The position numbers and the translations under genes were made by a program. Source: Desulfobacterales bacterium (GTDB lineage Bacteria > Desulfobacterota > Desulfobacteria > Desulfobacterales > JAHEIW01). Taken from it: a DNA stretch of 9,843 nt. Shown piece by piece: positions 1 to 5,716 of this stretch (the stretch's first letter is position 1; each line of letters begins with the position of its first letter). The DNA lies in contig JAQYWI010000195.1 in NCBI GenBank assembly GCA_030145015.1, forward strand, positions 1-9,843. The letters run 5' to 3'. The notes below the pieces were generated by a model. The model did not search any database and had not been told where the DNA came from. It was given only the letters and a program-made list of their open reading frames with translations.

Positions 1-1297
1 TATGCCCGTAACGGCGGTAACAGACCAGATCAATGACAACATCTTTGCCGTACTCGCGGCGGTAATCAGCGGCCAGTTGCATGACATGCAAGACGGCTTC
101 GGGGTTTTCACCGTGCACGTGAAAGATGGGTACCATCAGCATTTTGGCGATATCGGTGGAGTATCGGGTGGAGCGCGCATTTTCGGGAGGGGTGGTATAA
201 CCGATCTGATTGTTGATGATCATGTGAATCGTCCCACCGGTTTTGTATCCTTCCAGTTGCGACATATTCAAGGTTTCAGCGACAATGCCCTGCCCGGCAA
301 AAGCAGCATCACCATGGATTAACAGCGGCAGGACCGGGGCATTGCTTTTATCTGCGATTAGATCCTGCCGGGCGCGGCTGAATCCTTCCACCACCGGGTC
401 AACCGCTTCGAGATGACTCGGATTGTTCATTAAAAAAATGCGCAGCGGGTGATTATTGGCGGTTTTGAAATCGGCCAGATATCCGTTGTGATATTTTACA
501 TCACCGGCGCCAACGAGCTCCTCGGGATTGTAGCAGCTTTCAAACTCGCTGAGTATATCTTCAAAGGGTCTTTGGAGTATGTTGGCCTGAACATTTAGTC
601 GTCCCCGGTGCGCCGTGCCGAGAATGATTTCTTTGCCGCCGGATTCGGCCACATGCTGAATTAAAAAATCCAGTGCCGCAATCAGGGCTTCGCCACCTTC
701 CAGGGAAAAGCGGGTGACGCCGATGTATTTTTTATTCAAAAATTGTTCAAAAAGAGCCGCCCTGATAAGGCTGTTCAATATGCGCTTTTTGGCATCCGGC
801 GCCAGGCGGGGTCGGTTGCGAGTCGGTTCCATGCGGTTCAGCAGCCAGCGTCGCTCCGAAGGATCCTGCAGGTGCATGAATTCCACACCGATGGAGCGGC
901 AGTAGGTTTCTTTCAGCGCCTGAACAATTTCTTTCAGGGGAGCACGTCCGGATGCTGCAAATCGGCGGGTAAAAAATTCCCGGTCCAGATCTTGCGGGGT
1001 TAATTTAAATGCTTCGAGGACCAGCAGGGGATGCTCGGTGGGGCAGGCTGCCAGGGGATCCAGGCAGGCCAGCAGATGTCCAAGATCCCTGTAACGATAA
1101 ATGAGCGATTCAACCCGTGATTGCCGCAACAGTAGTTCTTCATCAAAGCCTTGAGCAACTTCAGGCGCAGCGGATGCGGCCAGGTCAAAGCCTTCGAAGA
1201 AAAAGCGCCAGTCACGGGAAACGCTGGTTGGATCGTCTTTCCACCGTTTGTATTGTGCTTCGATGAATTCGGCATTCCAGGCGGTGGCTAGATCCAT
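1..1297 (-). CDS. sucA: 2-oxoglutarate dehydrogenase E1 component (N-terminal 432 residues; continues beyond the window)
   Basis: This is the thiamine-diphosphate (ThDP) decarboxylase subunit of the cytosolic 2-oxoglutarate dehydrogenase complex, which converts 2-oxoglutarate to a succinyl group on the E2 lipoyl arm in the TCA cycle. Translating the minus strand from ATG 1297 gives 432 uninterrupted codons to the window edge; the family is usually about 900 residues, so roughly half is visible. The short N-terminal helix (residues 1-36, with RDWRFFFEGF) resembles the usual E2-binding leader. Recognised E1 segments follow in order: TYCRSIGVEFMH (131-142), FSLEGGEALI (197-206), LGTAHRGRLNV (226-236), GDVKYH (265-270), NNPSHLEAVDPVV (291-303), HGDAAFAGQG (338-347), INNQIGYTT (371-379) and the terminal VCYRRYGH. 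The GD at 339-340 together with NN at 372-373 matches the ThDP/metal motif. The start follows a weak ribosome site, AAGGTAAC, about six bases upstream. The E2 gene (sucB) would be expected further left, outside the window. Identification is secure; catalytic residues in the missing half cannot be checked. Confidence 0.97.
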   Translation of the reverse strand, partial: MDLATAWNAEFIEAQYKRWKDDPTSVSRDWRFFFEGFDLAASAAPEVAQGFDEELLLRQSRVESLIYRYRDLGHLLACLDPLAACPTEHPLLVLEAFKLTPQDLDREFFTRRFAASGRAPLKEIVQALKETYCRSIGVEFMHLQDPSERRWLLNRMEPTRNRPRLAPDAKKRILNSLIRAALFEQFLNKKYIGVTRFSLEGGEALIAALDFLIQHVAESGGKEIILGTAHRGRLNVQANILQRPFEDILSEFESCYNPEELVGAGDVKYHNGYLADFKTANNHPLRIFLMNNPSHLEAVDPVVEGFSRARQDLIADKSNAPVLPLLIHGDAAFAGQGIVAETLNMSQLEGYKTGGTIHMIINNQIGYTTPPENARSTRYSTDIAKMLMVPIFHVHGENPEAVLHVMQLAADYRREYGKDVVIDLVCYRRYGH

Positions 1298-1317
1298 GAT
1301 TTCGTTACCTTTTGCAT

Positions 1318-1340
1318 TAACCACGAAGAACACGAAGGTC
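1318..1340. repeat. Two-copy CACGAAG tandem repeat inside the sucA leader
   Basis: CACGAAG occurs at 1322-1328 and again at 1331-1337, giving a 9-base period (CACGAAGAA, CACGAAGGT). It lies in the predicted untranslated leader of sucA. I remember similar CACGAAG strings between genes in many bacterial genomes, but I cannot confirm that here. It may be a small dispersed repeat remnant rather than a regulatory element. Confidence 0.45.
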
Positions 1341-1385
1341 AGATATTTTTATTTATGAAAACAATCTTGCGTTGGTTATAAATCG

Positions 1386-1414
1386 ATCATATGGAAAAGG
1401 CATTTGAGTGTCAA
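1386..1414 (-). promoter_or_regulatory. Near-consensus sigma-70 promoter for sucA
   Basis: On the minus strand a perfect -35 box TTGACA (1414-1409) is followed, after exactly 17 bases, by TATGAT (1391-1386), five of six matches to the -10 consensus. Transcription would begin near 1379 and leave a leader of about 80 bases before the sucA ATG at 1297. The boxes and spacing are read directly from the sequence; promoter activity is inferred. Confidence 0.72.
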
Positions 1415-1426
1415 TTCCTATTTGAT

Positions 1427-1454
1427 TTGTATGCCTGTATGCATAGACTATAGA
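1427..1454 (+). promoter_or_regulatory. Candidate promoter for the HD-GYP/HDOD gene
   Basis: TTGTAT (1427-1432) and TATAGA (1449-1454) are separated by 16 bases and lie about 70 bases upstream of ATG 1522. Each box matches consensus in four or five positions. The surrounding DNA is clearly AT-rich compared with the flanking genes, which is usual for a promoter region. This is weaker than the divergent sucA promoter and other AT-rich hexamers nearby could serve instead. Confidence 0.35.
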
Positions 1455-1465
1455 TATCTTATCCT

Positions 1466-1482
1466 TATAGTGCTATGCTATA
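1466..1482. promoter_or_regulatory. TATAG/CTATA inverted repeat, possible operator
   Basis: TATAG (1466-1470) and CTATA (1478-1482) form a 5-base inverted repeat with a 7-base centre. It lies just downstream of the candidate -10 box of the HD-GYP/HDOD gene, where a repressor could act. CTATAG-like strings also occur at 1448-1453, so the area is simply rich in this word and the repeat may be chance. Confidence 0.2.
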
Positions 1483-1521
1483 GGTATTCGCAGCGACGAT
1501 TTATCTGTTGAGGAATCATAT

Positions 1522-2994
1522 ATGGCTTCATTCTCAATTACCAAATCAGAATCTGAATTCAAAGAATGGCTGTTTGAGCTCGTGGGAACGCTGGATGCGA
1601 TCGTTGAGGAAAAGAATCCCTTTCTTAGAAAGCATTCCAAACGCGTGGCAAACAACTGTGCCAACTTCTGCGAAGAATTTAAACTTCTCAAAGAGGACGA
1701 AATTCTTAACTTCTACTTTGCCGGTTTGCTGCATGATTTTGGTTTGATTTTTTCCCCGGACGCACTTCTCAGAGAATCTGAAGAGCGAAGCGAGGATGAA
1801 AAAGTCCAGCTGAAAAAACACGCCGGTGTTGGCGAAAAAATTCTTTCCAATCTGAGCACTTTCAAAGACATGCTGCCTATGATCCGGCACCATCATGAGG
1901 CCATTGACGGCAGCGGATACCCCGACGGCTTGAGCGCCGACGAGATTCCGCTGGGAGCCCGAATCATTTGTATTTTCAATGAGCTTGATACTTTGGTTTT
2001 CCCGTTTTCCAAAGCGCCTGCTCGCAGTACTGAAGAAGCGGTTGACGAAATCAAAAAGGGTGCCGGCAAGCAGTTTGACAGCAACCTGATGGATCAGTTT
2101 GCCCGGTTTGTTGAATCGAATTCCTGCGAATCCGAAGATTTTCTGATGAAAAAAGCAAATGCCTCCATCAGAGAAATATTTACCAAGATCATTCAAGATT
2201 TTTCCGCCGGCAAGATTGTGCCGCCGGTAATGCCCCAGGTCGTACGTGATGTGCAGTCGGTTATCAAAAAGACAAGTTCAACGGCTGAAGACGTCGCCGC
2301 CGTTATTGAGCGAGAGCCGGTCATCTCGCTGCGGTTGCTATCGGTTGCCAATAGTCCGGTTTATCGCGGGATTCAGGAAATTCGCCATGTCAAAGAAGCG
2401 ATTCCGCGTCTGGGCTTAAAAGAAACGCTCAACCTTATTATCGCGATTGCCAATAAAAGCATGTATGAAACCGATCGCGTTCAGTTTAGAAACTTAATGG
2501 ATAAACTCTGGGTACACTCACTGGCCTGCGCCTACGGATCGAAGCTCATCGCCGGGCATCTAAAGCTGGACAATTCGGAAAAATTTTTCCTGATGGGCCT
2601 GGTGCACGACATCGGAAAGAGCTTGCTGTTGAAAGCGTTTACAGGAATATCCCAGATAAAAAACATTAATTTCGATGTGGTTCAGGCCAATATCCAGGAG
2701 GGTCATCTGAGTATGGGTGGAGTGCTGCTGCGACGCTGGGGGTTTGACAATACCTTCATAAAAGTCGTCACCCTGCATGAAGGTCATAAATTGAGCCCGG
2801 AAACCGAAAAAGAAGTTATGGTGATCCATCTGGCGAACATGCTGACGCGCATCATCGGCTACAGCCTTTTTGATGATGTAGTGGATTTGAACGAGCTGGA
2901 TTCGGCTAAATTTCTACAAATGGACGCCGATACATTAGGCCAAATCGGAGAAGATGTAAAAGGCATAATTCAGGATGTAGCACACCTATTCTAG
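1522..2994 (+). CDS. Two-domain signalling protein: altered HD-GYP-type domain followed by HDOD domain
   Basis: The gene encodes 490 residues, preceded by a good ribosome site TGAGGA (1509-1514), seven bases before ATG. The N-terminal half has HD-GYP (cyclic-di-GMP phosphodiesterase-type) landmarks: H38 in a helix, H71-D72, H100, HHHE at 123-126, and DGSGYPDGLS (129-138) followed by IPLGARI. Two usual residues are changed: HDxGK reads HDFGL (75 is Leu, not Lys), and the Asp expected in the VaDvfDA segment reads IFNELDT (Asn153). The second half, about 216-420, is an HDOD domain beginning IVPPVMPQVV, with SLRLLSVANSPVYRG, AIPRLGLKETLNLI and an intact HDIGK at 362-366. HDOD proteins are usually signalling or scaffold modules without proven catalysis. 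No membrane segment or receiver domain is seen, so it is probably cytosolic. The gene stands alone between sucA (divergent) and a trpS remnant. It may bind or sense a nucleotide signal rather than hydrolyse it, which is inferred from the changed residues. Confidence 0.9.
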   Translation: MASFSITKSESEFKEWLFELVGTLDAIVEEKNPFLRKHSKRVANNCANFCEEFKLLKEDEILNFYFAGLLHDFGLIFSPDALLRESEERSEDEKVQLKKHAGVGEKILSNLSTFKDMLPMIRHHHEAIDGSGYPDGLSADEIPLGARIICIFNELDTLVFPFSKAPARSTEEAVDEIKKGAGKQFDSNLMDQFARFVESNSCESEDFLMKKANASIREIFTKIIQDFSAGKIVPPVMPQVVRDVQSVIKKTSSTAEDVAAVIEREPVISLRLLSVANSPVYRGIQEIRHVKEAIPRLGLKETLNLIIAIANKSMYETDRVQFRNLMDKLWVHSLACAYGSKLIAGHLKLDNSEKFFLMGLVHDIGKSLLLKAFTGISQIKNINFDVVQANIQEGHLSMGGVLLRRWGFDNTFIKVVTLHEGHKLSPETEKEVMVIHLANMLTRIIGYSLFDDVVDLNELDSAKFLQMDADTLGQIGEDVKGIIQDVAHLF

Positions 2995-3050
2995 AAGCTA
3001 TCTTAAAATTAGCAGTTCATCCTGGAAGATAGAGGAAGTAAGCCCGAAAG

Positions 3051-3107
3051 GTGCACTAAAGTTAGAAGTGCCTAAAATGCCTAAAATGATCTAAAGTGCC
3101 TAAAGTT
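3051..3107. repeat. Degenerate CTAAAGTGC-like tandem repeat
   Basis: Five copies of a CTAAA core appear in 57 bases, mostly as GTGCCTAAA[GA]T with spacings of roughly 9 to 19 bases. The array lies between the end of the HD-GYP/HDOD gene and the broken 5' edge of the trpS remnant. It is noncoding in all frames I examined. It resembles, from memory, intergenic repeats of Desulfobacterota genomes. Confidence 0.7.
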
Positions 3108-3111
3108 GAGG

Positions 3112-3132
3112 AATTCTATCTATAGAATTTTT
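3112..3132 (+). terminator. AT-rich hairpin followed by a T run, weak terminator candidate
   Basis: AATTCTA (3112-3118), a four-base loop TCTA, and TAGAATT (3123-3129) form a perfect 7-base stem followed directly by TTT. The stem has only one G-C pair, so it would be weak. It is the only hairpin with a T tail that I found in the 174 bases after the HD-GYP/HDOD stop codon. It abuts the tandem repeat on its left and may belong to that repeat instead. Confidence 0.3.
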
Positions 3133-3168
3133 CGATTGTAATCCCACCCAATTTGCACACCCGGTTTT

Positions 3169-3899
3169 GAATTTACCTGGATTTTAAACTGCTTTACCGC
3201 AAAAGGGTTGCTCAACCGGGCGCATGCCTATAAGGCTGTGGTCGGTGACAATCTCAAGGCCGGCAAGCAGCCGGATGCGGACGTCAATGCGGGCTTGTAT
3301 AATTACCCGGTTTTAATGGCTGTCGATATTTTACTCTACGGATCCCATGTCGTACCCGTCGGCCAGGATCAAAGACAGCATGTGGAAATTGCCCGCGACC
3401 TTGCCGTTGCCGTAAACCGCACCTGCGGAGAGGTCCTGGCAGTGCCGGAAGCGCTCATCCAGGAAATAGTTATGACCATACCCGGTGTTGATGGCCGCAA
3501 AATGAGCAAAAATTACAATAACACCATTCCGATTTTTGCCGATGCGAAAGCCCTGCATCAGGAGGTCATGCGAATTGTAACGGATTCAAAGCGGCCGGAA
3601 GATCCTAAAGACCCGGATGCGTGCAATGTATTTAACATTTTCAAATATTTTGCTTTGCCGGAGGCCGTCGAGTCCCGTCGCAACGCCTATCTCAACGGGG
3701 GACTGGCTTATAGAGAAATAAAGCAGGAGCTCTATGAACTGCTCAATGACTTCTTCGGTGGCTTCCAGCTAACGACTATCAACTGATGGACGATAAAGAT
3801 CTTCTGGATCGCATCTTAAACGACGGTGCCGACAAAGCGAGGGCAATGGCCGGACCGGTGCTTGAAAGCGTGCGCAGGGCTATCGGGATCAGCCGCTAG
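3169..3899 (+). pseudogene. trpS: Decayed tryptophanyl-tRNA synthetase (5' truncated and frameshifted)
   Basis: Intact TrpS charges tRNA-Trp with tryptophan in the cytosol. Homology begins abruptly at about 3169 with EFTWILNCFT and continues through GLLNRAHAYKA, LYNYPVLMAVDILLYG, VPVGQDQRQHVEIARDLA, GVDGRKMSKN (KMSK signature at 3499-3510, with Asn where Ser is usual), VTDSKRPEDPKDPDACNVFNIFKYFA and QELYELLNDFF (written here in shorter pieces). The first hundred or so residues, including the HIGH-type ATP site, are missing, and an in-frame TAA sits just upstream at 3139-3141 with no ATG before the homology. After LLNDFF (3756) the reading frame ends at TGA 3784-3786, while the expected C-terminus (DLLDRILNDGADKARAMAGPVL and on to GISR) continues in another frame to TAG 3897-3899. 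That indicates a -1 or +2 frameshift near 3756-3762. A functional trpS must then exist elsewhere. An assembly error could explain the frameshift but not easily the missing 5' part. Confidence 0.88.
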
Positions 3900-3900
3900 C

Positions 3901-3942
3901 GGTCAGAGGTCAGAAGACAGAAAGCTGATGACAGAGGACAAA
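3901..3942. repeat. Heptamer tandem repeat, consensus GGTCAGA, six units
   Basis: Six adjacent 7-base units can be read: GGTCAGA, GGTCAGA, AGACAGA, AAGCTGA, TGACAGA, GGACAAA. The array starts two bases after the trpS remnant's TAG. The first two units are identical and the others drift, which suggests an old array. Confidence 0.8.
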
Positions 3943-3960
3943 TACGAGGACGAGTACGAT
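3937..3960. repeat. Hexamer tandem repeat, consensus TACGAG
   Basis: Units GACAAA, TACGAG, GACGAG, TACGAT follow each other with a 6-base period and overlap the end of the preceding heptamer array by one unit. Confidence 0.55.
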
Positions 3961-4180
3961 GGCCTATTATCCAAATTGTTCTCATTTTCGGGCGCAACAA
4001 ATGTCTGAAGCTTAGGGTCTTTATCTCTGTTCTCTGGAGCCCGACACCTGAAACCCTAACTGAATTAATGGTTTCAGAAATATTTATAAACACAAAAAGC
4101 TATTTCCTCCATTTAGCGGTTGTGATAAAAGAAAAATGATTACTACTGATCTTTTGCTTTTGGCTGCTGGCAGCTGGGCT

Positions 4181-4208
4181 GAGCCAGAGATCAGAAACCA
4201 GGTGCCAG
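4181..4208. repeat. Heptamer tandem repeat ending in CCAG or TCAG, four units
   Basis: Units GAGCCAG, AGATCAG, AAACCAG, GTGCCAG are adjacent with a strict 7-base period and a shared CAG end. The core word differs from the GGTCAGA array at 3901, though both are purine-rich and contain CAG. Confidence 0.6.
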
Positions 4209-4210
4209 TC

Positions 4211-4310
4211 GTTGGGTTCAAAGGTTCAGAGGTTAGATAACAGCAGAAAGCGGTTAGGTGTGATGTTGATGGCCTCCTGTGCAACCCTTGAACCTCTGAA
4301 CCCAGAACCC
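4211..4310. repeat. Inverted repeat built from octamer tandem units just upstream of fumC
   Basis: The left arm has 8-base units GGTTCAAA, GGTTCAGA, GGTTAGAT (4215-4238). The right arm has the complementary type CTTGAACC, TCTGAACC, CAGAACCC (4287-4310). The best pairing is 12 perfect bases (4223-4234 with 4291-4302) plus six more (4214-4219 with 4305-4310) after a small internal loop. The apical loop is 56 bases. The right arm ends 18 bases before the fumC ATG, so a folded transcript could influence fumC translation; that is inference. Confidence 0.7.
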
Positions 4311-4328
4311 ATACTAGATTATTCAAAT

Positions 4329-5705
4329 ATGAAATACCGCAAAGAAAAGGACACGATGGGAACCGTTTCGGTTCCGGAAACCGCCTATTATGGGCCCCAA
4401 ACCCAGCGGGCGGTCGATAACTTTCCCATTGGCACCTTAAAACTTCCCGCAGCCTTTAACCGTGCACTTGCACTGGTGAAAAAGTGTGCCGCCGGGGTAA
4501 ACGAAAAACTGGGTTTATTGGATTCAAAACTGGCCGATGCGATTGCGGCGGCCGCTCAGGAAATAATTGACGGTCAGTTTGACGACCAGTTCGTGGTAAA
4601 TGTCTTTCAGACCGGCTCCGGAACCTCAACCAACATGAACATGAATGAGGTTCTTGCCTGCCGGGCCAATCAGATTTTGACCGGCAAAAGGAGCGGCAAG
4701 TCGCCTATTCATCCCAACGATCATGTCAATCTGGGACAATCAAGCAATGATGTGATCCCTTCGGTCATCCACATTGCCGCATTAGTGACCATCCGGGAAC
4801 GCTTAACTCCCTGCCTTCATTTGCTCCAGCAATCCCTTGCGAAGAAGGCCAGAGAATTTGCAGATATTCATAAGATTGGCCGCACCCACCTGCAGGATGC
4901 GGTTCCCATGTTGCTGGGTCAGGAATTTTCCGGTTATGCCCGCCAGATCGAGCTGGGCATCAAAAGAATAACCGCGGCGGAAGAGAGGCTTTGCGAGCTG
5001 GCCCTGGGGGGCACGGCCGTGGGCACCGGCGTCAATGCCCATCCGGAATTTGCCGCCCGGGTGATTGCTTTGCTTTCCTCGCAAACGAATATTTCGTTTC
5101 AGGAAGCGGCCAATCATTTCGAAGCCCAGGCCGCCCAGGATGCCGCCGTGGAAACCAGCGGTGTTTTAAAAACCCTGGCGGTGAGCCTGGTTAAAATTGC
5201 AAACGACCTTCGCTGGCTGGCTTCGGGCCCCAGATGCGGCATCGGCGAGATCAACCTGCCATCTTTGCAGCCGGGCTCTTCGATAATGCCGGGCAAAGTC
5301 AATCCGGTAATCCCGGAGGCTGTCATTCAGGTGGCCGCCCAGGTGATGGGCAATGACACCACCATAATGATGGCAGGCCAGGCGGGCAATTTTGAGCTTA
5401 ACGTGATGTTGCCGGTAACGGCTTATAATCTTTTACAATCAATTGATCTGTTGGCGTCAGCGGCGGATGTGTTTGTAAAAAAATGTATTGACGGCATCAG
5501 CGCCAACACGGAAACCTGTGCGGGCTATATTGAAAAAAGCCTGGCACTGGCAACCGGACTGGTGCCGAAGATCGGATACGATAAGGCCGCTGCCGTTTCA
5601 AAAAAGGCATATGAAACCGGCCGCAGCATTCGGGAAGTTTTGCTCGAAGAGAAGATTCTGAGCGAAAAGGAATTCAACGATTGGCTCAAGGGTCAATTCA
5701 AATAA
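4329..5705 (+). CDS. fumC: Class II fumarate hydratase
   Basis: The 458-residue product matches the normal length of class II fumarase, the cytosolic homotetramer that interconverts fumarate and malate without an iron-sulfur cluster. The start at ATG 4329 gives MKYRKEKDTMG, the usual N-terminus. In-frame ATGs at 4263 and 4269 would add residues encoded by repeat DNA and are less likely. Active-site segments are intact: TGSGTSTNMNMNEV (95-108), HPNDHVNLGQSSND (128-141), GRTHLQDAVP with His187 (184-193), GGTAVGTG, and the signature loop GSSIMPGKVNP (316-326), where Ser317/318 and Lys323 are expected. The segment ASGPRCGIGEI favours fumarase over aspartase. VIPEAV after the signature loop is closer to aspartase than to the TQCEA of enterobacterial FumC, so some aspartate ammonia-lyase resemblance is noted, but fumarase is the better call. 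No clear ribosome site precedes the ATG. It leads an operon with the two membrane-protein genes that follow. Confidence 0.94.
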   Translation: MKYRKEKDTMGTVSVPETAYYGPQTQRAVDNFPIGTLKLPAAFNRALALVKKCAAGVNEKLGLLDSKLADAIAAAAQEIIDGQFDDQFVVNVFQTGSGTSTNMNMNEVLACRANQILTGKRSGKSPIHPNDHVNLGQSSNDVIPSVIHIAALVTIRERLTPCLHLLQQSLAKKAREFADIHKIGRTHLQDAVPMLLGQEFSGYARQIELGIKRITAAEERLCELALGGTAVGTGVNAHPEFAARVIALLSSQTNISFQEAANHFEAQAAQDAAVETSGVLKTLAVSLVKIANDLRWLASGPRCGIGEINLPSLQPGSSIMPGKVNPVIPEAVIQVAAQVMGNDTTIMMAGQAGNFELNVMLPVTAYNLLQSIDLLASAADVFVKKCIDGISANTETCAGYIEKSLALATGLVPKIGYDKAAAVSKKAYETGRSIREVLLEEKILSEKEFNDWLKGQFK

Positions 5706-5708
5706 GGA
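5704..5708 (+). promoter_or_regulatory. Ribosome binding site of the UbiA-family gene
   Basis: AAGGA overlaps the fumC stop codon (TAA 5703-5705) and lies eight bases before ATG 5717. It supports this start and translational coupling with fumC. Confidence 0.6.
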
Positions 5709-5716
5709 TCAAGTAA

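Larger units (their letters stand above)
3900..4328. other. Gene-free stretch made of several short tandem repeats upstream of fumC
   Basis: No gene is supported here. The stretch starts after the trpS remnant and runs to the fumC ATG. It contains a 7-base repeat (3901-3942), a 6-base repeat (3937-3960), an 8-base inverted repeat CTGAAACC/GGTTTCAG (4048-4055 and 4070-4077, loop 14), an AT-rich patch around 4078-4140, a second 7-base repeat (4181-4208), and 8-base repeats in opposite orientation (4215-4238 and 4287-4310). A promoter for the fumC operon should lie here, but no candidate stands out; TTATAA at 4084-4089 is one possible -10 region without a good -35. Confidence 0.6.

Noticed and set aside
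1546..2196. Long minus-strand open frame opposite the HD-GYP/HDOD gene
   Set aside because: It mirrors the codon pattern of a clearly homologous plus-strand gene and has no recognisable domain.
2998..3032. CTATCTT/AAGATAG hairpin as terminator of the HD-GYP/HDOD gene
   Set aside because: The loop is 21 bases, the stem is AT-rich and no T run follows.
3208..3786. A 192-residue intact protein from TTG 3208
   Set aside because: TTG 3208 lies inside the conserved GLLNRAHAYK segment of TrpS, so it is not a natural start. The real C-terminus continues in another frame, so the locus is a pseudogene.
3901..4310. CRISPR array
   Set aside because: Units are only 6-8 bases and adjacent, with no unique spacers and no cas genes nearby.
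4212..4328. Longer fumC reading from TTG 4212 (39 extra codons)
   Set aside because: The extra codons are repeat DNA, and homology to fumarase starts exactly at the ATG 4329 product MKYRKEKDTMG.
4800..5326. Alternative-frame and antisense frames within fumC
   Set aside because: They overlap the intact fumarase active-site region and have low-complexity translations without homology that I recognise.
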